22,579 bases of DNA from contig UQXP01000025.1 of the NCBI GenBank assembly GCA_900545055.1, forward strand, positions 1 through 22,579. Direction: 5' to 3'. Positions within the stretch are counted from its first letter, which is position 1. Every line of letters begins with the position of its first letter. A program made the translations under genes and the position numbers. Below, in pieces: positions 8,095 through 16,161 of the stretch. The notes under the pieces are model-generated. The model had not been told where the DNA came from. It saw only the letters and a list, made by a program, of their open reading frames with translations, and did not search any database. Origin of the DNA: an uncultured Collinsella sp. (GTDB lineage Bacteria; Actinomycetota; Coriobacteriia; Coriobacteriales; Coriobacteriaceae).

Positions 8095-8967
8095 GTGAAC
8101 CGCGATTTCGCCTCATCGCTCATCCAGCTCAACAATACGTTCTATCGCGAGCACTCCGCCTCCTTTTCCGATACGCGCCAGGCTCCTTGGCCCGGCTGGG
8201 TGCGCACCATGGACATAGCGCTCGACCAGCTCGATGTGGCCACCATCGAGCATCCCGTCCGCGTCTTCGATCTTGCCTGCGGCAATATGCGCTTTGAGAA
8301 CTTTGCCGCCGGCGGCACGCTGGCTGCCAAGGGCGTCGACGGCGCGAGCCCCTCGGCAGATGCCAACTGCCCCTTCGAGTTCTATGGTGTCGACTCGTGC
8401 CAGGACCTGGCCATCGATGCACGCGGTCACGCCCTGCGCATTCCCAACCTGCACTTCCAGGAACTCGATGTGCTCGACGCTCTCATGAAACTCAATCCCG
8501 CCGAGACGCCCGACGTGCTTTTCGACGCCCCGCTCGCCGACATCTCGGTCTGCTTTGGCTTTATGCACCACGTGCCGTCGTGCGAGTACCGCGTGCGCGT
8601 GCTCGACGCCCTGGTGCGCCAAACACGCCCGGGCGGCATCATCGCCATCAGCTTTTGGGAGTTTATGAACGACGAGCGCATGGCGCGCAAGGCCGTTCGA
8701 GCCGAAGCCCGCGCCGAGCTCACCCCGCCGTTTGAGGGTTACGATTCCGCGCAGTTTGAAGCCGGCGACCACCTCATTGGCTGGCAAAACGACCGCCACG
8801 CCTACCGCTATTGCCATCACTTTGACGATCAGCAGATCACCGACCTGGTGCGCGGCGTCCGTACGTTCTACAAAAGCGGCGAGGTCCCCGTGCGCGAGCT
8901 TGAGCGTTTCCATGCCGACGGTCGCAGCGGCGAGCTCAACCGTTATGTGATCCTCAAGCGCCTGTAG
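8095..8967 (+). CDS. Class I SAM-dependent methyltransferase, substrate unknown
   Basis: The 290-residue product starts at GTG 8095 behind GGAGGGAG (8078-8085). The reading frame stays open upstream to about 7960, but the ribosome binding site and the Met-Asn-Arg-Asp-Phe start decide for 8095. Motif I appears as VFDLACGNMRF (residues about 55-65). A later strand, DISVCFGFMHHVPS, and the RQTRPGGIIAISFWEF segment match the post-motif III region of class I methyltransferases. No substrate-binding signature is recognised. It precedes the TrmB-like gene on the same strand by 117 nt, and small hairpins (9041-9062) lie in that gap, so co-transcription is possible but not certain. Confidence 0.8.
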   Translation: MNRDFASSLIQLNNTFYREHSASFSDTRQAPWPGWVRTMDIALDQLDVATIEHPVRVFDLACGNMRFENFAAGGTLAAKGVDGASPSADANCPFEFYGVDSCQDLAIDARGHALRIPNLHFQELDVLDALMKLNPAETPDVLFDAPLADISVCFGFMHHVPSCEYRVRVLDALVRQTRPGGIIAISFWEFMNDERMARKAVRAEARAELTPPFEGYDSAQFEAGDHLIGWQNDRHAYRYCHHFDDQQITDLVRGVRTFYKSGEVPVRELERFHADGRSGELNRYVILKRL

Positions 8968-9084
8968 GCATCGACGACTCGCCGCCGAGCCGTGCCGCTT
9001 CTTTCGGGCAAACTATGCCCACCCTTTTCAACCCATTGACGGAACGCGCAGCTATGCGTTCCATATTTATGACCAAGGAGCCTC

Positions 9085-9924
9085 ATGGGAGCCGTCCACG
9101 TTCGCACGCCTAAGAACTTTGTGCTCGAGGAGCGCCTGGAGCGCTACGCCGATGCGATTGAGACGAACCCCGAGGCCTATGCCGGAGATTGGCGTGAAGT
9201 CTGTGCGCCAGTTGGCAGCAAGCCATTCGAACACCTTCACCTGGATCTTGGCTGCGGCAAGGGAACGTACCTTGTAGAGCGCGCGGCCCACGAGCCAAAC
9301 ACGCTCTTTATCGGCATGGACCAAGAGCCCATCTGCATCGCCTATGCCGCACAGAAAATCTGCGAGCATGAACTGACCAACGCACTCGTTCTGCCTCGAG
9401 GCGCCGCATCGCTGCCGCAGCTATTTGCCACAGGCGAGCTCGATGCCATCACCATCAACTTTCCCACGCCGCAGCCCAAGGCCAAGTACGCCAAAAAGCG
9501 CCTCGTCCATGTCGACCATCTGATGCTCTATCGCCCGCTCTTTGCAGCCGGCGCCACCGTAACGCTGCGAACCGACAGCAAACCGTTGCGCGATTACGCC
9601 CTGGGACAGTTTGCCGCAGCCGGCTACGATACGCTTTGGGTAAGTGACGACGTCCGCCGCGACCATCCCGAGCATCCCGAGACCGAATATGAATGCCGCA
9701 CGCGCGAGATGGGCGCCGCCGTCTATGGCATTTGCGCTACGCCCGGCGCGGAACCCATCGAAGAGCAGCTCGCGGCGGGCCGCGCGCAGGAGCAAAGCCT
9801 TGCCTGCTACCTGCCCGAAAACCTCGATGAGCTCACCTACGTGCCTCTCGGCATGGAAGAGGCCGTCGAGAACTTCAGAAACCGTGCCCGCAAGGGCAAG
9901 AAGCGCCTGCCGCAAGAGTCCTAG
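9085..9924 (+). CDS. trmB: TrmB-family tRNA (guanine-N7)-methyltransferase-like protein
   Basis: The 279-residue protein starts at ATG 9085 after AAGGAG. Motif I is DLGCGKG (54-60), followed by NTLFIGMDQEP. The family's TxxE motif is kept as TEYE (200-203), and an Asp equivalent to the RxD region is kept at 164. The loop that in E. coli TrmB reads PDPWHKARHNKRR is here PTPQPKAKYAKKR (127-139), so the Asp, the His and one Arg of that loop are replaced by Thr, Tyr and Lys. About 60 extra residues after the catalytic domain form a charged tail. The enzyme normally makes m7G46 in tRNA. Family membership is clear; unchanged activity is not assured. The gene lies 65 nt before palindromic element A. 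Confidence 0.8.
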   Translation: MGAVHVRTPKNFVLEERLERYADAIETNPEAYAGDWREVCAPVGSKPFEHLHLDLGCGKGTYLVERAAHEPNTLFIGMDQEPICIAYAAQKICEHELTNALVLPRGAASLPQLFATGELDAITINFPTPQPKAKYAKKRLVHVDHLMLYRPLFAAGATVTLRTDSKPLRDYALGQFAAAGYDTLWVSDDVRRDHPEHPETEYECRTREMGAAVYGICATPGAEPIEEQLAAGRAQEQSLACYLPENLDELTYVPLGMEEAVENFRNRARKGKKRLPQES

Positions 9925-10233
9925 GGGCTTCTGATGGTCGCGGCGTCAGCAAATAAGCGCGAATAGGCGCCAGCAAACAACCCTCAAACCTAAGTGAGTA
10001 GACTTTTTTGCAATAGCCAAGCACAACCCGCATAACGAAAACTAAAACCGCAGATAGAACCCTTGTGCAAAATCCATGTGCTCGCGACATCGCAAAAAGT
10101 CTACTCACTTAGCTGGCAACTGCACCAAACGGCCGGGCAGAACGCCCATTTCCTGCATTTTCTTGCCTGCAAACGCATCGATGCGCCGCTACGCCATAAT
10201 AGTTGGCGGACAATCGCGAGAGAAAGCAACCAC
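9925..10233. other. 309-nt gap holding palindromic element A
   Basis: After the TrmB-like stop there is a degenerate 14-bp direct repeat (GCGTCAGCAAATAA, then GCGCCAGCAAACAA), then element A (9990-10112), then about 120 nt of leader before the helicase. A CATAAT at 10195-10200 could be a -10 box, but no convincing -35 box is placed correctly. No gene is supported here. Confidence 0.6.
9990..10112. repeat. 123-bp palindromic element, copy A
   Basis: A 19-bp perfect terminal inverted repeat (CTAAGTGAGTAGACTTTTT at 9990-10008, its complement at 10094-10112) encloses an 85-nt interior. The interior itself has symmetric pairing, AGCACA (10020-10025) with TGTGCT (10077-10082). It aligns base for base, without gaps, with copies B and C. 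No target-site duplication is seen (left flank CTCAAAC, right flank CTGGCAA). It lies between two plus-strand genes and touches neither. There is no open reading frame of note. Confidence 0.9.
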
Positions 10234-12915
10234 ATGGCACAGACCACGACAGATACCGCCGCCAGCACCGTCTCCGGCGCCGGCGCCGCCAGCTCATTCT
10301 CGGGCGGCACGGGAACCGAAGCCGAGTTTGGCTCGCTCGGCGCGCTCTCCCCCACCTGGTGGGAGCCCGAGGACGGCAGCGAGCCCGAACCGTGGCTCAC
10401 GCCCGATCAAGCCTTCGAACGCTTCTTTGAATGGACGAGCGATCGCGGCATTGAACTGTGGGATCACCAAGAAGAGGCCCTCATGGACCTGGCTGCCGGC
10501 GATCACGTCATTTTAGGCACACCGACCGGATCGGGTAAATCGCTCGTCGCGCTGGGCATGCTCTTTATGGGCATGGCGCAGGGCAAGCGCTGCTACTACA
10601 CGGCTCCCATCAAGGCTCTGGTCAGCGAGAAGTTTTTCGACCTTGTGCAGGTGCTCGGCCGCGATAACGTAGGCATGATTACCGGCGACACGCATATCAA
10701 CACCAAGGCACCCGTCATCTGCTGCACGGCAGAGATCCTTGCCAACGACGCACTGCGCGAGAGCGAAGATGCCGACGTGGGCTGCGTGGCCATGGACGAG
10801 TTCCACTACTTTGCCGACCCCGACCGCGGTTGGGCTTGGCAGGTGCCGCTGCTCACCCTGCCCCACACGCAATTCATGCTCATGAGCGCCACGCTCGGCG
10901 ATGTCACTGCCATCGCCGCCTCACTCGAGGAACACACCGGTGCTACCTGCGACTTGGTCGTCGATGCCCCGCGCCCCGTGCCGCTGAGCTACGACTACGT
11001 GACGACCTCCCTCGAGGGCACGGTCGAGCTCGCCATGCGCCGCGGCGAGGCCCCGCTCTATATCGTGCACTTTAGCCAGGATGCCGCCCTTGCAACGGCA
11101 CAGTCGCTCGCCAATTTTGGCATCGCCAGCAAGGAGCAGCGCGAGGCCATCAAAGAAGCGGCAAAGGGGACGAGCTTCTCCACGGCCTTTGGTAAGATTC
11201 TCAAACGCCTGCTTGGATGCGGCGTCGGCGTGCACCATGCCGGCATGTTGCCGCGCTATCGCCTGCTGGTGGAGCGCCTGGCGCAGCAGGGCCTGCTGCC
11301 CGTCATCTGCGGCACCGATACGCTCGGCGTCGGCATCAACGTACCCATCCACACCGTGGTACTCACCGCGCTCACCAAGTTCGACGGCTACAAGATGCGT
11401 CGCCTGCGCGCCCGCGAGTTCCATCAGATTGCCGGTCGCGCCGGCCGCTCGGGCTTCGATACCGAGGGCATGGTCATCGCCGAGGCCCCGGAGCACGAGA
11501 TCGAGAACGCCAAACTCATGGCCAAGGCGGGCGACGACCCCAAGAAGCTCCGCAAGATTAAAAAGAAGAAGGCCCCCGAGGGCTTTGTCACCTGGAACAA
11601 GCAGACCTTTGAGCGCCTGATCGAGACGCAGCCCGAGACGCTCAAGCCGCGCCTGCGCATCACGCACTCCATGGTGATTAGCGTGGTCGAGCAGGGCGGC
11701 GATGCCCGAACCCGCGTACACGACCTCATCGAGACGAGCCTACAGACTCCCGAGGAAAAGGCTAAGCTCGAGGTTCGCGCCGACGAAATCTTCGCCACGC
11801 TCATCGATTCCGGCGTCGTCGTTCGCACCGAGGTGCCGCCCGCGCCTGACGCCCCGGCTGACGCCGCACCAGACATCGACTATGCGCTGACGGTCGATCT
11901 GCCCGAGGACTTCGCGCTCGATCAGCCGCTCTCGCCGTTCTTGCTTGCCGCGTTGGAGCTGCTCGACCCCGAGAGCGAGACCTATACCATGGATCTGATC
12001 TCGATGGTCGAGGCAACGCTCGAGGATCCCAAGCAGGTGCTGCGCGCACAGGAGCGCGCAGCACGCGATCGTGCTATGGCCGAGATGAAGGCCGACGGCA
12101 TCGAGTATGAGGAGCGCTTGGAGCGCATCCAGGACGTCACGTACGAAAAGCCGCTCGAGGATTTGCTCGACGCCGCCTTTGACAAGTACTGCCAGGAGGT
12201 GCCCTGGGCCAACGACTACCAGCTCTCTCCCAAGAGCGTCCTGCGCGACATGCTGGAAAGCGCGAGCGATTTTAAGGGTTATATTCAAAAGCTCGGCATC
12301 GCCCGCTCCGAGGGCATTTTACTGCGCTACCTCGCAGAGGCCTACCGTTCGCTCGACCGCACCGTGCCCATCGAGAAGCGCGACGAGCGCCTGCGCGACA
12401 TTATCTCGTGGCTGGGCTTTGTGGTGCGCTCGGTGGACTCGAGCCTGGTGGACGAGTGGAAAAACGCCGGCAACCCGGCAGCCCTCGATGCTACGCCGCC
12501 GCAGGGCATCGACGAGGTCGTGACGGACCGCCGTGGCTGCACGCTGTTGGTGCGCAACGCGCTCTTCCGCCGTGTGACCCTTGCCGCCCGCGAGCATGTG
12601 CGCGACCTAGGCGAGCTCGACGACGACTGGGGCATGAGCGAGATCCGCTGGCAAAAAGCCCTCGATGCCTACCACGAGCAGCACGAGGAAATCCTCACCG
12701 ACGGAGATGCCCGCAGTGCCGCAATGTTTTCCATCGACGAGTCCGACGAGAAGACCACGCACGTATGGCACGTGCACCAGATCTTCGCCGACGAGGATGG
12801 CGACCACGACTTTGGCATCATGGGCGATGTCGATCTGGACGCCACGCAAGACGGTGGCGAGGTCATCTTCAAAAACTACCGCGTCGGCTTTATCGAGGAC
12901 CTGCTCGAGGACTAG
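10234..12915 (+). CDS. Ski2-like DEAD/DEAH-box helicase with C-terminal DUF3516
   Basis: The 893-residue helicase starts at ATG 10234; the frame is open upstream to 10063, but that would begin inside repeat A. Residues 1-50 are low in complexity. Walker A GTPTGSGKS is at 95-103, the DEFH box at 188-191 and MSATLGD follows. The RecA2 domain shows HHAGMLPRYRLLVERLAQQG, GTDTLGVGINVP and FHQIAGRAGRSG. The region after about residue 480 (THSMVISVVEQGGDARTRV and onward) matches DUF3516, found with these helicases mainly in actinobacteria. An RNA-related role is usual for the Ski2 class, but the substrate is not known. The ribosome binding site is weak (GAGAGAAAG). The gene ends at a bidirectional terminator. 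Confidence 0.88.
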   Translation: MAQTTTDTAASTVSGAGAASSFSGGTGTEAEFGSLGALSPTWWEPEDGSEPEPWLTPDQAFERFFEWTSDRGIELWDHQEEALMDLAAGDHVILGTPTGSGKSLVALGMLFMGMAQGKRCYYTAPIKALVSEKFFDLVQVLGRDNVGMITGDTHINTKAPVICCTAEILANDALRESEDADVGCVAMDEFHYFADPDRGWAWQVPLLTLPHTQFMLMSATLGDVTAIAASLEEHTGATCDLVVDAPRPVPLSYDYVTTSLEGTVELAMRRGEAPLYIVHFSQDAALATAQSLANFGIASKEQREAIKEAAKGTSFSTAFGKILKRLLGCGVGVHHAGMLPRYRLLVERLAQQGLLPVICGTDTLGVGINVPIHTVVLTALTKFDGYKMRRLRAREFHQIAGRAGRSGFDTEGMVIAEAPEHEIENAKLMAKAGDDPKKLRKIKKKKAPEGFVTWNKQTFERLIETQPETLKPRLRITHSMVISVVEQGGDARTRVHDLIETSLQTPEEKAKLEVRADEIFATLIDSGVVVRTEVPPAPDAPADAAPDIDYALTVDLPEDFALDQPLSPFLLAALELLDPESETYTMDLISMVEATLEDPKQVLRAQERAARDRAMAEMKADGIEYEERLERIQDVTYEKPLEDLLDAAFDKYCQEVPWANDYQLSPKSVLRDMLESASDFKGYIQKLGIARSEGILLRYLAEAYRSLDRTVPIEKRDERLRDIISWLGFVVRSVDSSLVDEWKNAGNPAALDATPPQGIDEVVTDRRGCTLLVRNALFRRVTLAAREHVRDLGELDDDWGMSEIRWQKALDAYHEQHEEILTDGDARSAAMFSIDESDEKTTHVWHVHQIFADEDGDHDFGIMGDVDLDATQDGGEVIFKNYRVGFIEDLLED

Positions 12916-12940
12916 CCGAGCACAATGGGCAAAACGAAGC

Positions 12941-12970
12941 GGGGCCGCTGGCAACATCGCCAGCGGCCCC
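12941..12970. terminator. Bidirectional terminator between convergent genes
   Basis: A perfect 12-bp inverted repeat (GGGGCCGCTGGC at 12941-12952, its complement at 12959-12970) has a 6-nt loop. TGTTTCGCCTT follows on the plus strand and GCTTCGTTTTG on the minus strand. It separates the DUF3516 helicase from the DUF2130 gene. Confidence 0.8.
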
Positions 12971-12993
12971 TGTTTCGCCTTATCCGCTATGCC

Positions 12994-14751
12994 CTACTCG
13001 GCATCCTCGACCTCATACGAATCTGCCTCGGCAGGTTCATCGCCCGCGTCTGTCGCACCCTCGCGCGCCTCGTCAAACGCCACCTTCATGGTCTTGTTGC
13101 CCCAGGTGAGCTTACGAATGGTAAGATCATCGGCCTTGTTGTGGGCCAGACGCAGATTCTCGGTACTGCGACGCAGGTCATCCTTGGTCTTCTCGAGCTG
13201 CTTAATTGCAGCATCAATCTCCTTGATTGCCGACTCGAACTGCTTGCTCGCCAAGTTGTAATTGCGCGAGAAGCCGTCCTTGAACTTCTCCATCTTGGCT
13301 TCGAAGTTTGTGACGTCGATATTCTGCTGTTTGTACTCCGCCAGTTCCTGCTTATAGCGAAGCGAACCCATAGCGGCATTGCGAAGAAGTGTGATCATGG
13401 GAATAAAGAACTGTGGGCGAATCACGTACATCTTCTCATAGCGATAACTCACGTCCACGATGCCGGCATTGTAAAGCTCGCTCTCGGGCTCGAGCAGCGT
13501 GCAGAGCACCGCGTACTCACAGCCTTTCTGGCGACGATCGTGATCGAGTTTCTTAAAGAAGTCCTCGTTTTTATGCTTGGTCGCGGTCTCGTCGTTCTCG
13601 TTTTTCATCTCGAACATAATCGAAATGACCTCGTTGCCGCTTGCGTCGCACTCGCGGAAGATAAAGTCGCCCTTGGTGCCCTCGGACGCATCGTTATCCT
13701 TCTCGAAGTACGCGTTGGGAAACGCCGTCATGCGCAGACGGTTAAACTCGGTCTCGCAGTGCTGCTCGAGCGACTCGCCCACCATCTTGGTGGACAGGCG
13801 GACCTTCATGTCCTTAAGGCGCTCAATCTCCTCATCCTTGTAGCGAATCAGCTCATCGCTCGCGCGCTTGGCCTGCGCAAGCTCGAGCTCGTGAGCCGCC
13901 TTGGCCTGCTCCTCGCGCGAATCGCGCACTGCCAGCTCGCTCGTCAGCTTGGCACGTGCCTCGTCGCGCTCACGCTCCGCCGCGGCAACTGCTTCCGAGA
14001 GCTCCATTTTGGCAGCCAGTTCCTGCTCGCGCAGCTGGGCGCGCAGACTCTCGGCCTCACGCTCGGACTGCACCTTAGCATTCGAGAACTTCTCACGCAC
14101 TTCTGTCTGGTAATCGGAAAGCTTACGATTCGCTTCGTTTTGCGCAGCCTCGAGCTTACGCTGCGCCTCGGCCGCAGCAGTTGCGAGTGCCATTTCTTGA
14201 GCCTTATCTGCGGCGGCAAGCTTTGCCTGCAACTCCGCAATCTGAGCATCGCGCGCAGCGAGGTCATGTTGAGTTGCGTTGCGAACCGCCGCCTCGGCGA
14301 TTTTAGCTTCGTCGGCCTTATGATTGAGCTCCGCCTTCAGAGCATCGATCTCGCGCTGGAGCTCCACATTCTCCTTTTGAACATCGGCGCGAGCCTCAAC
14401 CGCCGCACGCCGGCTTGCACTCTCGCGCTCTGCGGCAGCACCCTCGAGCTTGGCGCGCAGCTCGGCAAGCTCAGCATCGCGCTTGGCAACCTCTTGTGCC
14501 AGCTGTTGAGCCGCAGCGTTCTTCTGCTCGACAAGTTGAGCGTTGCGCTGAGCCTCTGCCTCCTGCAGGGCAGACGCCGAACGCGAACGCTCAAGCTCCA
14601 GCGCCTGCTCGCCCTCGCGCTGGACTGCCTTCACACGCTCATCCAGGTCGCGCGAGAACTCGGCATCACGCACTTGTTTGACGATATCTGCATAGCCAGA
14701 CGCATCGACCTTAAAAACTTCGCCGCAATGCGGGCACTTGATCTCATTCAT
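12994..14751 (-). CDS. DUF2130-family coiled-coil protein with nuclease-like C-terminal domain
   Basis: The 585-residue protein opens with one CPHC zinc-ribbon-like pair (Cys6, Cys9). A very long Ala/Glu/Arg/Lys-rich coiled coil runs from about residue 25 to 310. The DUF2130 domain follows from about 315 to 530. Inside it, the conserved run from ETEFNRLR through GDFIF (near 363) to FEMKNEN (near 380) has the Asp...Glu-x-Lys order of the PD-(D/E)xK fold. Its biological role is not established. The C-terminus is acidic. It starts at 14751 after GAGGAG and is separated from the phosphoesterase gene upstream by a strong terminator, so it probably has its own promoter. Family assignment rests on the distinctive C-terminal block. 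Confidence 0.87.
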   Translation of the reverse strand: MNEIKCPHCGEVFKVDASGYADIVKQVRDAEFSRDLDERVKAVQREGEQALELERSRSASALQEAEAQRNAQLVEQKNAAAQQLAQEVAKRDAELAELRAKLEGAAAERESASRRAAVEARADVQKENVELQREIDALKAELNHKADEAKIAEAAVRNATQHDLAARDAQIAELQAKLAAADKAQEMALATAAAEAQRKLEAAQNEANRKLSDYQTEVREKFSNAKVQSEREAESLRAQLREQELAAKMELSEAVAAAERERDEARAKLTSELAVRDSREEQAKAAHELELAQAKRASDELIRYKDEEIERLKDMKVRLSTKMVGESLEQHCETEFNRLRMTAFPNAYFEKDNDASEGTKGDFIFRECDASGNEVISIMFEMKNENDETATKHKNEDFFKKLDHDRRQKGCEYAVLCTLLEPESELYNAGIVDVSYRYEKMYVIRPQFFIPMITLLRNAAMGSLRYKQELAEYKQQNIDVTNFEAKMEKFKDGFSRNYNLASKQFESAIKEIDAAIKQLEKTKDDLRRSTENLRLAHNKADDLTIRKLTWGNKTMKVAFDEAREGATDAGDEPAEADSYEVEDAE

Positions 14752-14809
14752 AGCAGCTCCTCGATGGACGCATATTTCAACCGCCTACACTCTACCGCGC
14801 CGCGCGGAC

Positions 14810-14844
14810 AAAAAAGGCGCCGCCGCCATAATGGCAACGGCGCC
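14810..14844 (-). terminator. Terminator after the metallophosphoesterase gene
   Basis: GGCGCCG (14816-14822) pairs with CGGCGCC (14838-14844), and GCCAT (14825-14829) pairs with ATGGC (14831-14835) inside. Read on the minus strand the stem is followed directly by six T residues (A run at 14810-14815). This is the best-formed intrinsic terminator in the window. Confidence 0.85.
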
Positions 14845-14846
14845 AG

Positions 14847-14883
14847 AACCACCACAAAGGTGCCTATCCCCTTTGCGGTGGTT
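14847..14883 (-). repeat. 37-nt hairpin, GGGAYAGG-loop family, copy 2
   Basis: The 14-nt arms 14847-14860 and 14870-14883 pair with one wobble. Read on the minus strand the element is AACCACCGCAAAG, loop GGGATAGGCAC, then CTTTGTGGTGGTT. It lies 18 nt after the phosphoesterase stop, directly upstream of the strong terminator in the direction of transcription. It shares length, end bases and loop start with 732-768 but not stem sequence. Confidence 0.6.
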
Positions 14884-14901
14884 TGAGTGACGGTTTGAGA
14901 A

Positions 14902-15447
14902 TTACAGTCCAAAGAAGTCAAGGATTTGGTCACGGCTTACGGGCTTGTACTCGTTGGCATCGAGGCCGACATCGTAGCGAAAGATAGGACGTTCGCGGTC
15001 GAGGTTGCGCGCGTTGGTGCGGTCTCCCCTGCTGTGGATATGTCCGTGCAGCATGATGGCGCCACGCGCCTTGCCATTCCAGCTGAGCATGGGGTAATGG
15101 CTCATCACCAGACGATGTCCCTTGGCATAGCCGGGAGCAATCTCCAGATAGTCGCGCACGTCATCCCATATTTGCGGCGCGTCCGGATCTTCCCAATCTC
15201 CGTCATGGTTGCCACGGACGAGCGTTACGTTCTGGCATGCAATACGTTCACGTAAGTGCACCGCCTCCGCCATGGGTAAGCGATACGTAAAGTCTCCCAG
15301 GATATAGAGGCGGTCGTCCGCAGCCACACACTCGTTGATGGCATCGATAACCTTGCGGTTCATATCCTCGACCGAGGCAAACGGCCGGTCCATGTCGCGC
15401 AAGATATTCGTATCGCCCAGGTGCAGGTCGGCGGTAAACCACATCAT
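14902..15447 (-). CDS. Calcineurin-like metallophosphoesterase
   Basis: The 181-residue single-domain protein has all the metal-binding motifs of the family in order: DLH (Asp7, His9), LGDF (Asp52), GNHD (Asn80, His81), SHYP (His117) and GHIH (His136, His138). The size and the WFTADLHLGDTNIL start match small cytoplasmic phosphoesterases found widely in bacteria and phages; the substrate is unknown. The start is the first of two consecutive ATG codons (15445-15447), with GAGGG upstream. It follows the 59-residue small gene by 66 nt, so the HIRAN gene, the small gene and this one may be one transcript. It ends before two hairpins. Confidence 0.9.
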   Translation of the reverse strand: MMWFTADLHLGDTNILRDMDRPFASVEDMNRKVIDAINECVAADDRLYILGDFTYRLPMAEAVHLRERIACQNVTLVRGNHDGDWEDPDAPQIWDDVRDYLEIAPGYAKGHRLVMSHYPMLSWNGKARGAIMLHGHIHSRGDRTNARNLDRERPIFRYDVGLDANEYKPVSRDQILDFFGL

Positions 15448-15513
15448 CGTCTATACCCTCATTTCGCAACGTGTTCAACTCGTGCTAAGTATACAGGCGC
15501 AGCGATGCGGCGG

Positions 15514-15693
15514 TTATCCAAAGAGCCCGCCGAACAGACCTCGGCGGCGCTTGTCTTGCTTTTTCGAAGCGTCATCCTGAGTTTTCTTGTCCTGCCGCTT
15601 CTTACGGTCCCGCTCCAGCTCATCGTCATCGAGCAACAGGTCCCACTCAAACGGATCATCCGTCAGATCGAACAGGTCATCGTCGTCAAACAT
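15514..15693 (-). CDS. Small 59-residue highly charged protein, unrecognised
   Basis: ATG 15691-15693 has GGGAG 6 nt before it, and the frame ends at TAA 15514-15516. The product starts with a strongly acidic segment (MFDDDDLFDLTDDPFEWD), continues with a Lys/Arg/Gln/Asp mixed-charge helix, and ends in RRRGLFGGLFG, a basic plus hydrophobic Gly/Phe tail that could touch a membrane or a partner. No family is recognised. The spacing of 18 nt after the HIRAN gene and the good ribosome binding site support a real gene. Confidence 0.65.
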   Translation of the reverse strand: MFDDDDLFDLTDDPFEWDLLLDDDELERDRKKRQDKKTQDDASKKQDKRRRGLFGGLFG

Positions 15694-15711
15694 GGCAGTC
15701 TCCCTTACCGA

Positions 15712-16038
15712 TTAGCGGGCATCCACCACATAGAGGCCAACGCGCACCTGGTGCCACGGGCTACGCTCGGGGGCAACCTGCTGCACGCGTGCCTCAAATA
15801 CATCCCCGTGTCCGTAATACATCATCAAGGACAGCGGGCCGGCCTCGTTTCCCGGAACATAGCCAAGCTTGGTCTTGCCATAGTAGATCGCAATTGCCTC
15901 GGGGTCATGAGGGTTATCGCGCTCGGCACACAGCGTCAGCTTATCACCCGCTTGAAGATCGCCCAGGACCAAGGCGCCATCGGCATACTGAAATCCTGCG
16001 ATATGAAACGACAAAAGAACACGCGAAGGCTCGTACAT
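15712..16038 (-). CDS. HIRAN-domain protein
   Basis: The 108-residue protein is essentially one HIRAN domain: FHIAGFQYADG near the start, LGDLQAGDKLTLCAERDNPHDPEAIAIYY in the middle (given in two conserved blocks, GDKL.L..E..NPHDP.AI and LGYVPGNEA), then a final beta strand. In eukaryotic HLTF/Rad5 proteins the HIRAN domain binds DNA ends. Stand-alone bacterial forms are small and uncharacterised. The start at 16038 follows GAGGAG, the same context as the DUF2130 gene start. It leads a probable operon with the small charged protein and the metallophosphoesterase. Confidence 0.87.
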   Translation of the reverse strand: MYEPSRVLLSFHIAGFQYADGALVLGDLQAGDKLTLCAERDNPHDPEAIAIYYGKTKLGYVPGNEAGPLSLMMYYGHGDVFEARVQQVAPERSPWHQVRVGLYVVDAR

Positions 16039-16161
16039 AGCAGCTCCTCTAACGGCCGGATAAACCGGTGTGTAACCTTATTGAGAAGTCTACGGTCCCG
16101 TGCGGACACAAATTCGCCCCACCCGCGCCTTTTCGACCGTTTGTCGCTACACCATCTGATT

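Noticed and set aside
10063..10233. Upstream in-frame extension of the DUF3516 helicase
   Set aside because: It would start inside palindromic element A and the extra residues look like translated non-coding DNA; ATG 10234 is the better start.
12925..14886. 653-codon open frame on the plus strand opposite the DUF2130 gene
   Set aside because: The translation is a Leu/Arg/Ala-rich mirror of the coiled-coil codons and crosses the bidirectional terminator; the minus-strand gene has clear domain motifs.
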